Shown: positions 1 to 12,100, counted from the first letter of the stretch. The stretch is 39,100 nucleotides of DNA from Paramacrobiotus richtersi (GCA_034698045.1 JAQGAU010000123.1:1-39100), one strand, 5' to 3'. A program made the numbers and translations. Notes: generated by a model not told the origin, from the letters alone.

Positions 1-318
1 AGCTACCTCTGCGTCAACAGCACCCTCTTCAACCAGGTCACCCTCGTCTGCGACTACTTCTTCAACGTCGACTGCCAACGGTGAGTCATCTGTCGCTGTA
101 GACTGACTGCTGAATCAATGAAAACTAATGCAAACTATTATTGCAGATTCGCTGCCCTGGAGAACTTCGCCAACGAGCGCCTGTATTCTGACAGACCTCT
201 CTTCGACACCCCTCCCGCTGAGTATGTGCCCCCTGGTGTTGGAGCCCAACAGATCTTGGCTGCTAAGCCTGCTGTTCGCGCTGCCACTCAGCGTAAGGCT
301 TCTAAGCCCAAGAAGTAA
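1..318 (+). CDS. Chitin-binding (peritrophin-A/CBM14-type) protein, 3' end
   Basis: This is the last part of a secreted chitin-binding protein. It has two exons in the window: 1-80 (open to the left) and 147-318, ending in TAA. The intron 81-146 begins GTGAGT and ends TTGCAG, and the reading frame is continuous across it (CG + A gives Arg). Exon 1 encodes the C-terminal half of a type-2 chitin-binding domain, with the motif LFNQVTLVCDYFFNVDC, in which aromatic residues and paired cysteines are typical of the fold. The tail is rich in Ala, Pro, Lys and Arg and ends KASKPKK. In ecdysozoans such proteins bind chitin in the cuticle or peritrophic matrix. The signal peptide and the rest of the domain lie outside the window. 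The family assignment is firm; the role in cuticle is inferred. Confidence 0.85.
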
Positions 319-481
319 ACAATGCCCCAGTTCCTTCCAATCCAACCGTAAATCGGGCACCAAAGATCGAGATCATTCAAGACACATAAGTTCTGCTCCT
401 ACTCAGATCAAAACGCACTGCCCGCTGTTCTAACAGTATTTCCGCTCTAATGTTCGAAAACTGAAATGTGGGTTTCAATGG

Positions 482-3400
482 TCAGCTAATAACAGAAAGA
501 AAAGGTGAACAAAAGTGATATCAAAGAAAAATTCTAAGCTGTATATTCTCCCCGGCACGAGAAAACCACACACCGTATAATAAGTCCTATGTAGAAATAT
601 GACGAAAACATTAAAAACAACATACCTTTTCTGTTCTTTCATCTTTTTCAGCACTGCAAACCGCTGCGCCATACTCATACCGTCCATATTAGGCAGTGTA
701 ACAGGCTCGCTTTTCACAGGCTTATCCTTCAAATCAACCGGAAACAGCTTGACAGGCGTAATGACATCCTTCTCCGGACTTTTTTCGTGTTCCGATGCAG
801 AAATACTTCCCTCTGATGAAACATCCTCAAACACGGAGTTGTTATCACAATCTTCCTTCACAGTGTTTCCAACTGGATTAACCTCCAGTTTTCCGATCAC
901 AGACAATCTCATACATGATTTTTCCTCCTTTCCACATGTCTCCGACCCGCTAACAACTGTCTTCTTCGTCATCCAAGTCCGTTTGTCCGGAGACGGTGGG
1001 TCCACCATCACAACGACACTTTTGACAGATTTGGGTGATACCTCCTCGAATTCATCGACAGACGTCCCAGAGGGCACTTTTTCTTCACTCTGGGTCTTTT
1101 TCGGTTCCCTGGGGGTGGTCAACATGGCAATGCCTCTCTTCAGTACATCCCGTGGTAATCCATAGGACCGTTCCTTCTTAGACCTCGACGAACCATTCTG
1201 CATCTTCATGCGCTTGGAGGACAAGTCTGGATCATCGTTTCCCACGTCCATGGATGATCGGGATGATTTTGTCGTGGAACTTCCTGGTTCCGGAGGAGAC
1301 TCGCTCAGATCTGATCGAGGAAGTGAATGAAGAGGGGGAGGAGACTTTTCCTGTGAGAAAGTCGGCTCCACGTCGGTTTCAGCACCTCCGGGAGCTTCCT
1401 CGGGAGAATTCGATTCCTCCTTCGGCGAGCTCCTTACCGTAGTATACTGGATTCGCACCTCGTAGCCATTTTCCGCTGCTGACTTGAGAAACTCGGGGTC
1501 GATAGCGTCCGGGTCCTGGTCGGTCGGGATTACCTCGTCTCCATCGGTTTCTTCCGTTTCGAAATAATCATCACACGCGTAATCCACTAATGCTAAGGAA
1601 CAATCACATATTCAACAATGCAATGTTAGGAGTCAAAGTCCAGTCTAAAGTCCAATATAAATTCCTGTCCAATATAACTATATATTCCAATATAAATTTT
1701 TTTTTTGAATTCCTGTTTATATTTTTCTTATTAAGCGATGTTTCATGTGCTCTCGCATAACCAATCGGAAGGCGATATGTAATGCTTTTTGGTATTCTTT
1801 TGTCCTAAACGTTCCGTTTCATGTCTCGATACAATACAGCTTCCACAGCATGCTTATGATCATTATTCATTAAAGTGGTGAAACTCTGGCCAAAGTTAAT
1901 GCTGACCGCGTCTAACTTGACAACAATTCCAAAAAAAGCAAACAAGGACATACCGTAATAATAATAGTATTCTTCGGAAGCAGACAACCGTATATTATTT
2001 TATTATTTTAATAAAAGCCGTATATTATTTTAATTCATTCTCAACTCCATTTCACACTTCTTTGATTACCTGTTTTCGTTTTACCAGCAACTCCCCTCTG
2101 TCCACTGTCCGTATCCGCCAACACGGCCCGTGTCGACCGGCCACTGGGCGGGGCCTCCACCACCAGTTCACTGGGCGTCTGCCGGGACAGAGAGCCAAAC
2201 TTGGGGCGAATGGAGCTGAAATTCCGGTATGTCAGCGGTAAATCGGGAGGGCTGCTCTTCAACAGAGGGCCGGACATGTCTGGAGAACTGGATGCCTGGT
2301 AGTGTGTTGATGGAGGGGTGGGCAGTAGGGGGACTCGGGGTGTGTAGCTGGTATTCCTAGTCACTTCCGCCTGGTTGGTGGCGTGCTCGTTAAAAACTGC
2401 AACGACAACGTTTAAGTTGTTACATAACATAGGAAATATGGCAAATAACAGGTGTCCGTTGAGCTAGGTTGTTTAACACTAAATGTCCGTTGATTCAGTA
2501 CTGAACAGGCCAGCTCCGCAGTATGTTCTTTGTGGCATACAACACACGGCTGAAACACTGAATTAATTTTTACTAAATAATATTTTATTAGTATTTTACT
2601 GAATAATTAACTTTACTTAAAACGATTTTATTATTAAAAATTTTATTGATATTTTACTGAATAATTAATTTTATTGAAAATAATTTTACTAATAAAATTC
2701 TTATTAATACAATTATATTCAATGAAATAATCATGGAGTATTATTTTGTTAATATTTTACTGAAAATTATTTTATTAATAAAAATTTGGATAATAGTTTA
2801 CTCCATAATTATTACACTGAAAATAATTGTATTAATAAAAATTTTAGTAATATCTTACTGAATAATTAATTCGATTGAATTAAATTTTATTAATAAAAAT
2901 TTTATTACTATTTTCCTGTATTAAAATGGCATTTATGACAGTAGCCAGAAAGTGTGTGCAAAGCATAAGTACACGTAAAAAAATTATCAGCATTATGAAC
3001 GATTACGTATGTGATCAAAAACTGTAGAAAATAGAAATCGAACGCTACAGTCACATGCATAAAAATTAGAAAATTGTTTACCTATTGGTGGTCTCGCAGC
3101 CAAACAGCGAGGTACCATTTTCTTGGGATTTTCAATGGGGAAAGGGATAGGAATCTGGTCGGCATCTTCATCCTGCGAGAGAAAACAGAGCGTCGTCGAC
3201 GGCGCAACAAAATAACACACAAAACTGTTAATAAAAATTGCCACCGCACTTGTACCGAAACGAATTGTCTGCATCATATAATCAGACACATTTTTTTAAC
3301 AAATTCCATTATAAAAATTTAGTGGGAAACCGAATAAACTTTGGAAAAAATGCAACGGTAATCGCACGCTGCACTGGCAAGACAAAAACCAACAGAAAAA

Positions 3401-3790
3401 ATAACACCAGTTTAATATGCAAAATAAATTATAAATATGAAGAAAATTAAAACCATTAAAATTAAAAATCATCAAAATTACAAATCATTTAAAATCAAAG
3501 TTGCCGTTCAAAATGTATTTGTAATATGTTTTAAATATTCCTAAAATGTATGGAAAAACAGTGTAACAGTTACACGAAGTTTTGCAATATTAATTCGTTT
3601 TTTTAATATGTTTTAAATTATTTTAATTTGTTTTTGTTTCGATGGGCTCACCCTCGATTGTCGCTGAACTGCAGGCGCTTCGTGAAAGGAACTGTAAGGA
3701 ATGTACGCAGGAGCGCGTTTTTGCGGGGACTGACTATTCCGCCGTACGCTCCCGTTACCTCGCATCCTAAAACTGACAGGTTTCGGAATG
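482..3790 (-). CDS. Ser/Pro/Glu-rich, probably disordered protein of unknown function
   Basis: I do not recognise this gene. On the minus strand the exons are 3790-3652, 3172-3082, 2396-2070 and 1586-626, each with a GT donor and AG acceptor, and the phases agree at every join. The last exon is probably reached by the acceptor before 485, which gives Ser and then TGA at 484-482. An acceptor before 460 would instead add a few residues. A likely start is the ATG at 3765-3763, giving about 498 residues; otherwise coding continues upstream. The second intron-flanked exon encodes IPIPFPIENPKK. The large final exon is acidic and rich in Ser, Pro, Glu and Lys, with many SP and TP sites and a basic patch (KKERSYGLPRDVLKRG), and ends in a short helical piece, MAQRFAVLKKMKEQK. 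This composition suggests a phosphorylated scaffold or nuclear protein, but no known domain is visible. The gene is convergent with the chitin-binding gene. Confidence 0.65.
2572..2916. repeat. AT-rich degenerate tandem repeat, about 70-bp period
   Basis: A stretch of almost pure A+T repeats variants of TTACTGAATAATTAAT followed by TTTTATTAATAAAAATTTT. I count about five degenerate copies spaced roughly 60-75 bp apart. It lies inside the intron between the exons 3172-3082 and 2396-2070 of the disordered-protein gene. No coding potential is seen. Confidence 0.6.
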
Positions 3791-4105
3791 CTACAACAAA
3801 AAAACCGGAAAATAATATTCAGCGCTCCCAATTTCCAATCAAAAACTGACAACTTTTTTAGTTTTTAGTTATTTTGCAGATGATTATCATGGTTTTAACT
3901 AATTTTGCAAATACTCCAATGAATCACAAATGAATCAGAAAATACTGGACAAGAAACGACCGATATTATATTATAATTAAAAATCAGGAATTCGGGAAAA
4001 ACTAGCAAGGTTCCTGGACTCCGTGGACCCCGACGTCGACGATCATTGGGATTACAAATACGTTTTCACATAAATATTGTCGAAAATTAGTGCATTTCTA
4101 CTCAC

Positions 4106-4240
4106 AATAGGATCCGAAAGCAGACGGACAAAAACGGCGCCAGTGAAAAGCCTGCCAGAGAACTTTCACTTGCTTGGGTTCGCTTCCAGCAGCGTCGTTC
4201 TCAGAATGACACTGCTTCAAATGGATCTGGACGCACGCAG
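4106..4240 (-). other. Possible additional upstream exon (minus strand)
   Basis: A 135-bp open segment is bounded by a good acceptor (ATCTTCAG before 4240) and a donor (GTGAGT from 4105). It encodes AACVQIHLKQCHSEN and ends near RRFCPSAFGSY. Only this frame is open. It ends in phase 1, whereas the next downstream exon (3790) needs phase 2. Either a small exon is missing, this segment belongs to another transcript, or it is a chance open frame. No domain is recognised. Confidence 0.25.
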
Positions 4241-4759
4241 CTGAAGATATCACCAAAATAGTACAATCCAAAGTTACATGGTATTCAATTACCGACGGAA
4301 TGATACAAAGTGAAAGAAAAATCACGAATACATGTAAAGTTACAACAAACAGATTATTATAGAATTTAATAAAAAACCGTAAAACGCGCAATGCCAAAAC
4401 TGCGCGCAGCAGTACGCCAGCCGCCCTGGTGTGCGGTTAGAGTAGTATGATCAATTTTTGCCGGATAAAATTATAAAAAAATCAGACTTACCATTACAAA
4501 AGCTCTAATGGTTTGTCATATAAATTGATATAATTCACTTTTATTTTCATAATTATGATGTAAAAGCGAAATTCCAAACGAAAACCAAAGCGAAATAACA
4601 CGGAAAAATCAAAGCGAAATTAAAGCAGTTCTGATTAATTTTTATCCTGACAAATTGAACGGCTACTCAGACACAAACCGAGGAAACGAATCGCTAACAG
4701 AACAAGAGATACTGCCCCAAAAAATTAAGAACAAGAGAGTCATGAAGAGACATCACACC
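4241..4759. other. Stretch without a recognised gene
   Basis: AT-rich sequence between the disordered-protein gene and the retroelement relic. Short open frames occur, but none has splice context or recognisable similarity. It may hold the promoter and 5' UTR of the minus-strand gene. No RNA gene is seen. Confidence 0.4.
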
Positions 4760-5390
4760 CTTTTCTTCACACACTCGCCGGCCCTGATCGAATTACCGAA
4801 AAGACTTCTTCGAAGTTGGCCGATGGAGGAGCCATTCTCAGAACACCCGTAGCGTTCGCCCACTGCAGCTCGTTCATCCGCTGATATTATGTGTACTCTT
4901 TGGCACGCGTTTCTTGGCATATCTTCCTGGCCAAACTGGATATCAGCTGGTGGGCTTTCAGATCCCACAGCCCCATCGTTTCGAATGCCAAGGGACAGAA
5001 TAGGTATTCACCAGAGCGTTCTGCTGTTCTGTGACCTTTGCCTACTCCGCCTGTAGTGCACCTGCTCCCGCTTGCTGGGACGCTGCCGAGATAAGTCAGA
5101 ACAGTCGTGCATCGGCGGGTTACGTCCAAGGGTAACATCGTGCCCCGTTCCCAGGGCGCCAGCGTGACACCGTCCGACCGCTTACGTTCGGTTCGGGATA
5201 TGCCCGGGTGCTCCAGTTCTATTTCGTATCCGGCAGAAACAAACGTGCGCTTGACGAAATTGTCTAATGTGGTATGGGCTTCCTTTCTCTCCGCACTTCT
5301 GTTGCAGCTCTGGGGGTGGTATCCTTCGTCGTCTGCCCTGTCGCCGCAAATGCACTGGTGCGCAATGCTCCCCGGGGTACCGGAGGCCAC
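4760..5390 (-). pseudogene. Relic of a retroelement reverse-transcriptase-type C-terminal domain
   Basis: The minus strand from 5390 encodes a Cys-rich start (CICGDRADDEGYHPQSC), then TLDNFVKRTFVSAGYEIELE, KRSDGVTLAPWERG, TRRCTTVLTYL and EYLFCPLAFETMGLWDLKAH. In my recollection this order (CxCG...H..SC, LN..I.RA..SAG, RPDG.TL.PW.RG, Y.F.P.A.ETLG.W) is the C-terminal part of reverse-transcriptase proteins from metazoan non-LTR-type elements. The open frame stops after KEYT. Similar sequence continues past the stop to about 4760, where APPSANFEEVFSVIR is readable. There is no upstream polymerase domain and there are internal stops, so this is a dead fragment. Two related scraps occur on the plus strand near 17.5 and 18.6 kb. 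Confidence 0.6.
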
Positions 5391-6145
5391 AAGTATCTGT
5401 GGTGCTGAATCATTGAACGGGTTTCCTAAGTCGCAAAGCGTGATCTTAACGAGATCTTGAGCATGGAATGATTGAAGCAGGGTTCTAAACTTCTACCCGT
5501 TCTGACCTTGTTCTAATTTGACCGTGACCTAAGGCGAAATCAGGACAATCGCGCACCTACAAACTTTCACCAAACTGCATTATTATTTCATCGAGCATCT
5601 GGTCAGATTCCGGAGCCAGATAATTTCACTGGCTTTCCCACCAACCGCCTGATGGGGTCACCCCCTAGGGCGGCCACGGGGGAGCGTGTAGTGTTAAAAT
5701 CCTACTGTTTGAGCCCCTGCAGTAGCCAGTAAGTCTGTGTTCATTTCAGGACCCGGCTGTTCATTCATTTATAGAGGAGTAAGAGGACTGATTTGAAAAC
5801 AAAGGTTTTGGTGTTTCTCTCGAAAATTCCATGTTGCTTCCTCTTCCCCGAAAAGCTTACTTGCAAGTTGCGGATATAGCACCCAGTCGGGCAGATATTA
5901 CTTACAGTTACTGCACAAGATCCATACAGCGCTGTCGCCTTAGCGTCTAATATCGGAGACTATACTACTCACTGTCAGTGAATACTCAGTAACTCATTAA
6001 TAAATTGTGAACTAAACTGTTCTTTCAAAATCGAAAACCGATTTCAGTTTCAGATCTAGAGAACAATATCGCAGATCACGGCATTTCTGTTCTTTTACTG
6101 GCTTTCTAACAAAGTGTTAGATTACGGTCTGGATCTTCTTTTGGG
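5391..6145. other. Intergenic stretch upstream of the F-box family pseudogene
   Basis: No open frame with coding character or splice context is seen between the retroelement relic and the ATG at 6146. It probably contained the promoter and 5' UTR of the decayed F-box family gene. No RNA gene is recognised. Confidence 0.35.
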
Positions 6146-8166
6146 ATGTACCTATACGGAGATGAATACCGACCCGTCCGCGCATGGAATGCAGTCAACG
6201 TGCCAGGCGAAAAGGGGTTTCTGCGGAATGGAAACGTAATCAACGTTGTGGATGGCGGGCTCATTGTTGACTATGACTGCCCCAATCAGCGCTCTGAATT
6301 TGTGGAATATGGAAAAATCTTTGACATTACCGTCTTCCCGTTCGCGTTCAAGAGGCCCGAATTGTACAGTGGGGCTCCAGAATTTATCAAAAATGGTAAT
6401 ATAGAAGCGCTAATTCGCGTCCGTCCTGATCAACCCTGGACGTGGCGCCCAGGCATGCTTCTCGAGTGCGATTTTTGTACTCCTGACCGCTTGGTGGAAT
6501 TTGCGAAGTGCAAATGGAGGGCCATACTGTTAGAGAACTGCTTCCCGATTCTCAGATTCGTCTCCCATTTGTGTCGTTCGAGGATTTCAAACAGAAAAAG
6601 CATGTTATCGGTGAGGAGCACTTTATGGTGCGATCGTGCTCGTTGCCGAAATACTACTGGAGTTCCATTTCATCTGTCCTGTCCAGTCTGTGCCGCAGAG
6701 ATATGGAGCACCAGTACCAAGTTTTGGGTATTTCGGTCTCTAACGACAGACTGACTTATCTGCAGCGGTTTTCTGACAAGCCCATCCAGTCCGAGCAGCT
6801 AGTAAGTTTTTTAGAATTATGCTGACTGTTCACACATCATCAGCACGCAAAAGATTAGAATGTGAAATCGTATTATGCGAAACACTAGCAAGAAATTGAT
6901 AATAAATCCTTAGGGTAGAATTGTGGGATGAAAATTCGTAGTGCCGTGTCTTCTTTGGCGATTCGAAGTTATGGGACATAGTTAGCTGATAACACCGTTG
7001 TTTTCTCGCACTGTGTATGATTTTTCACATTTTTATTCGACTTTGCAGGAGAAGCTGTTCAACGAATGCAAAGAAAAGACCGCTTCGTATGAACAAGGCG
7101 GTAGGGATTATCTTAACAGGGACTGGCTCTGCCGGCGTACTTTAACCAAATCTCGCCCGAAAAAGAGCCAAGGCTCCCGAAAAGTGCGGGAATTCCAGTT
7201 ACCAGTGGAGCTTCTTGTTGAAGTCTTTCGATGCCTCGACAGCATCGACCGTTTACGATGCCGTCGTACCTGTGCGTTATGAAACCTGATTCTAAGCAAG
7301 CAGTCGACCTTCACAGATGTTTGGGGGTCTTTCGGCGAGAAATCCTTCTCGGCATCTCCCGACTATGAATGGGATCCTTTCTACGCTGTTATTGGTTGTT
7401 TGTTACATTGTATTAACAACCACACCCAGAGAATCGTCATCACAGATCTGGAATTGGATGCGTCAACTGAGGACTTGATGGACTTGATTGGTCCACTAAT
7501 GCAGAGCGCGCGCATTAAACAAGTGATCTTCTGTGATTCGAAATTCAGTAGTGATTACTGCAGAAACATGGAAATGGCCATGTACTTCACCGCGAAGGAG
7601 TGTGATCGATTTGATGTTTTGACATTTAAAACCTGCCACTTGGCAGTCGATGCACACGATTACAAATTTGACGTGGATGTTCTGTTGGGATCGGTCAAGC
7701 CAAATGCACCGGATGCTGCCATTCAAATGTGGGATTTGGTAGAGAGAAACTGCAAAGTTGTGGATCCGAAGCGGACCGCCGAACGGATCGAATCGCTGAT
7801 GCTGTCCGACACAGTGTCACTGATCAAGGTGGGCAAACTTTCCTATGCATTGCATAACTGTAATAAATGCTCTTTCTTCGTTCTACTGATGTGCTGTGCT
7901 ACTTGTCATCTCATTTTCAGGCCTATGAACTAGTTATACTTACGAAAGTGCCGTTATTTAAGTTATTGTATGCGATTAAAATGTAAACTGGTTACTGGTC
8001 ACGGATTCAAAACTGATCTGTCCAGGTTCTCAAGAAATTTCAGAGTTGTGATCCACGTCCAACCTCGCATTGCCGCGGCATGAAATGGACGGATGAGGAA
8101 ATTAAACATCTGGATGTGTTCAAACTAACTCCTGTGACGCGGTGTGCTTTCTTCTTCTTGGACTGA
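6146..8166 (+). pseudogene. F-box family gene, decayed copy (frameshift plus nonsense codon)
   Basis: A three-exon gene parallels the copy at 33,964-36,045. Exon 1 is 6146-6801 (ATG, MYLYGDEYRPVRAW), exon 2 is 7049-7828 and exon 3 is 8026-8166, ending in TGA. Splice sites are canonical and phase 0 at the joins. The N-terminal module contains NAVNVPGEKG, GGLIVDYDCPNQ and EFVEYGKIF. An F-box-like segment (ELLVEVFRCLDSIDRLRCRR) follows in exon 2. Two lesions are visible. Exon 1 is 656 bp, not a multiple of three, and the frame changes near 6,500 to continue as VRELLPDSQIRLPF. In exon 2 the TGA at 7280-7282 falls where the paralogue has TGG (CAQWN against CAL-stop-N). F-box proteins normally recruit substrates to SCF ubiquitin ligases. 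With both lesions this copy should not give a full product. The family looks lineage-specific. Confidence 0.7.
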
Positions 8167-8321
8167 TTTTGTCGTACTCTGCATTAGACGGCAGAGTCCA
8201 AGCTGGGCATCCAGTATCATATCATTTAATTTCCCTAGACCATTACTTTATTTCTGTAATTATGTTTTTCATGTTTCGCCGTAACAGCTAATCATCACCC
8301 ACTAAGGTTTTATTCCATTGA

Positions 8322-8392
8322 TGTCCTATGGTTTCACTGAAACTACCCACCAGGGCACGCGTACACTTGTACCACGCGTTTGTCGGACCGCA
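8322..8392 (+). mobile_element. LINE (non-LTR retrotransposon) fragment, left piece
   Basis: In the frame ending at the MULE insertion, this piece encodes MVSLKLPTRARVHLYHAFVG and then PHL. That matches the L-P-T-R-A-x-x-x-L-Y-x-A-F-x-x-P-H-L stretch found just after the reverse-transcriptase core of many jockey/CR1-like elements. The frame resumes exactly at 14,243 once the MULE and one copy of the 9-bp duplication are discounted. An in-frame stop at 8319-8321 and the lack of upstream RT sequence indicate 5' truncation. The exact left boundary is uncertain. Confidence 0.7.
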
Positions 8393-8401
8393 CCTTAATC
8401 G
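8393..8401. repeat. 9-bp target-site duplication, left copy
   Basis: CCTTAATCG lies immediately before the left terminal inverted repeat and is repeated exactly at 14234-14242. A 9-bp target duplication is characteristic of Mutator-like elements. Confidence 0.9.
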
Positions 8402-8553
8402 GGCCTACACCCTTGGTCGGAATAGGAATTAGGAATTAGGAATGGGTTCTAGGAAAGGAATGACATTTGTAGGAATGGTAGTAGGAATGGATGGAGGAAT
8501 AGGAACACAATTATTAGGACTAGGAATGCAAGTTTCAGGAATAGGAATGAAAA
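8402..8553 (+). repeat. MULE terminal inverted repeat, left
   Basis: Begins GGCCTACACCCTTGGTCGGA and continues as an array of GGAAT/GGAATA-like units (for example AGGAATTAGGAATTAGGAAT). It is the reverse complement of 14082-14233, with about three mismatches by eye (GGAAAGG against GGAAGGG, GGAGGAAT against GGAGCAAT, TTTCAGG against TTTCGGG). Confidence 0.93.
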
Positions 8554-9174
8554 TTTTATAATACAGAATCCTCAGAGTGCTATGCTGGAGTTGCGTAGCG
8601 AAAGACAGTATTACTATTAATAATGCTCAACCAGAAACCGGAGGTAGGTTTCGTGTGAGATTTAATGATTATGCGTTTACCGTACGCACAGAAAAGCGTT
8701 TCTGGACTGTGTCTTCAGTACAGTTTGGAGGAATCTTTTCCATTATACCAGAACTACAAGGATCTCCGATAATCACAGTGCTAATAGGACAGTTTTCAGT
8801 ACTTTATTATCAGCACGGCTACACATAGATCGATTACTGGATGGTCGTTTAGTTGTCGAAAAACAACAGACATTATGTGACACGCAAGTTCATTTGCCAA
8901 GTCCAAGGTAAAAGCTAAATACTCATGTTAAATTCTGCGAACAAGCACAGTTCGAACGTAATGATCGGTCAGTGAACAAACCGACAGAACTGTCGGTTAA
9001 ACGGAAGATAACAAGCCATATGAAGAACGCAATATTTTCAAACCAGTGGAATGGAGATTCACCTACAAAAATAATATTACGGTTTAACCTGCACTCGCAC
9101 GGATGCCGTAAATAACAATGAGTCTGCCGAGTGTACATAAGTAAAGGCTGCGACAACGCGACCAGTGTTATACT
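8554..9174. other. MULE internal sequence downstream of the transposase
   Basis: Between the left inverted repeat and the transposase stop. The only sizeable open frame is a short one near 8577-8828 with no recognisable motif or splice context. The stretch probably holds the transposase 3' UTR. I see nothing else in it. Confidence 0.5.
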
Positions 9175-12100
9175 TCATGAGAAGGTCATAGTTAGTTCTA
9201 CATCACAAGCCAGTTGATCAGAACATGCACTTAACGAATCAAAAAAAGTGGTCATATACCTCCTACAGGATTCGATGAATCTCATCAGAATGTCTCGATC
9301 ACAATCGTCAAGATCCGAGTTCTGCAAAATCGTGTCCTTAAATCGGGAAGCAGCGCTTAGTACGAAATCTCCATGACGTTTCCGTACGCAGCGTAGGTTC
9401 AAATGGTAAGTTGTTGGACGCGATGGCGCAAACATTCTTTGGCTCGCAGCACTCCCTCGCATGTAATGTGGCTCATTGCGTAGCAGAATCATATTGGGGA
9501 CACCTTCAGAACACATTTTTCGGTCGCAACCATAGCACTTGCAGTCTAAATAGTCTGGAGCGCATGTTTCAGCACGAAACGGTCCGACGGTTTCCAGCCA
9601 CGGGTCCATCAAGACCGGCTTTACGAGCTGACGTAACGCCTCAGCGCCAGACGACTGAAACCAACGTAATCTTCGCTTACAATGGAGTATTAACTATGTT
9701 CGGTTTTGATAAGGTTACCTTCTGTTGATATTATTGTTAACCTGAGCTGAACTAATGAATTTTATTCAGCATTACGAGTAATAGTATGAAGCCGTGGTGT
9801 TAAGTAGACAAAGAAATACCAGGCTTACCGTAGGCTGAGATGCGGGCGCTGTTTTTTCCGCAGCAGACGCGGTAGTTGCCGCTCCAGTTCTGATCCTTTT
9901 TATCTCCGTTTTTCCATCGCGGGATGTTCCGCCAATTGTGCGCTTGCGATTACCCCAACGTTTTGTTGTTTGCGGCTTGCCCCCTCGACTATTTTCAGTC
10001 GCCTTTACGACTTTTAGGAAACCGACCTCTCGATTGTTGAACTGGTTTAAGTAATCGCGAAGGTGACCTGCTAAATGTGCGGCTACTAAAGCGTGAGAAC
10101 AGATTTCAAGTGTTTTGAAATCAGTGCAGCCGCATTCACAAGTCTGTGTGACGATGTTCCACGATACGCCTTGAGACGATCGATTTTTCTTATCATAAAT
10201 CATATAGTTCGTATTACTGGAAGATCCTTCGTTTTCGGGAACTATGCTGTGAGTGCGCAGTGTCTGGACTGCAGAATTCCACACGTTACGTAGACTTGCG
10301 GACAGCTTCGACTCAGCAAATGCTATGGGAAAGTTCAACTGAGGGGAAATGCCGCCACTGTTAGTTGAACCGATGAAGTGTTGCAGCGGATCAGGACTGG
10401 GGACAAAACCAAACAAGGCTTTGTAGGCGCAGTTGCGACTCACAGAATCATTCAGAATGTCAACGGAAGGCTTTGGTAAGGGGGCTCCCGGCAAAGCTTC
10501 AAAGTTGCCAGTACCAAGCAACAGCTCCGCGATGTCGCAGAATTCAAGTTCGCTGTTCTTTTGTACGTCGAGAACAAGGTCCTTCAGTATCACCATCTTG
10601 CGCTCGGTTTTAGGGAATATCTTTTTCCGCATTGAATTCTGTGTTTCCGACGGATTATTTTGCGGCAACACATCCTCCATACCGACGGGTGCTCTAACTG
10701 CACGTATAATGTGCTGGCAGATGTCCGTGCTTTGGTACTTGGAAAACCATTTGTGAAAACCAGGAAGGTGTACTTCCCAAATTGCTGCTAACTCCCCCAA
10801 ACGCTTTTCAAAAGTTTCGGTTGAGTCTGCATCCACCAACCCACCGTAAAAACTTTCCGATCCAGACAAACAGCATCCATAAATGTCAGCAATAGCATCC
10901 GCAACATGGATTTTACTTTCTTCGCCCGCGTAAGTCTTTTCCAGATGCATTCTTGTATTATTTCGAGAGTGAAGCACACAAAGAAGAAACCTTGCATTCG
11001 GCACCAAATACCTGAAAAGAAAATACGGCTTTAGCAGATAGTTGGCTTGGATTAACGATGACCGAATGCAAAACGCTGTGGATAAAGTAATGGAGCTTAG
11101 CTGCACTATGAATCCACACTCTTGCAACCTTTTGAACCCTATGAGCCCAAATCTGCAGCCGGTAGCAGAAAGCCTTAAACCAGCAACCCGCTCACTAGTT
11201 ATGCGCATTAACATGCCACAGAAGAAATTTTGGTTGGTGCTTTAAACCTTCCGTTTTCGTGACGCGCCATCAACAAAGTCTCAAAAAACCACGGGTACGT
11301 TCAAGGACAATCACGTCCTGACCTTTAGGTTTATGTGCCTATACATGCGGGACTGTGGGGAAGAAACGTTATGGGTGGGACAAAATTTACACAAGAATTC
11401 TTGTCCTCAGGACGGTTTCGCCGGTTCACACGCAAAGGTGCCCGCCGGACGGTTTTACCGCACACACACGTCCGCGGTCGACACGTTTAAGGTCTAACGG
11501 TTGTCTATACCGCAACATGTAAGACGACAGAAAACAACTCACTTCAGAGCATTTCGCATCGCTGGTTCGTTGTCCGTCACAATAACGGGTGTCCACATCC
11601 AAGGGTCAGTCGTTTTAGCCTTTCGGCCGCCTTTCGTGCAGAAGTTTTGTAGAGCGCCTGTCATCAGCTGAAACGACTGGACGTATTCCATCTGACTCTT
11701 TCCAGACATGATGATGGTTGGACCGGAAATAACAGCCGCAGCAGGATTTGTGGACGAATTTCCCGTTCTATAGTTGTGCTTAGACCGGTTGTTTCGTCGC
11801 CGAATGAATGGATGTTTGAAAGAAGTCGTAATCATGTGAAACTGGCTTGTCTCAAATACGCCATCAACAAAAAGCGGACTATAAGGATGCGACATGTGCT
11901 TCCCACACAAAACAAACTGCTGCAACATAGCCATCTGTGCCTCTGATTGCACAGAAACTACACAATTTTTGTGATCGTTCTGAGCTCCAAGAATATTCGC
12001 ACATGTAAACGAAACTCCTTGGCGAAAAAGCAGTGCAGAAAGAGTATCAGAATCATTCGCTGCCTTTTCTGCCGACCGTTTCTTTTCTGCCTGTTTTAAT

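Noticed and set aside
599-1165. Long plus-strand open frame of 188 codons
   Set aside because: It is the antisense shadow of the minus-strand Ser/Pro/Glu-rich exon 1586-626, whose splice sites and phases fit neighbouring exons.
8577-8828. 83-codon plus-strand frame next to the left MULE end
   Set aside because: No recognisable motif or splice context, and no counterpart expected at this position in MULEs.
10788-10997. Extra minus-strand open frame inside the transposase exon
   Set aside because: It is an alternative frame of the transposase region that carries the CxxH motif; the main frame is continuous across all introns.
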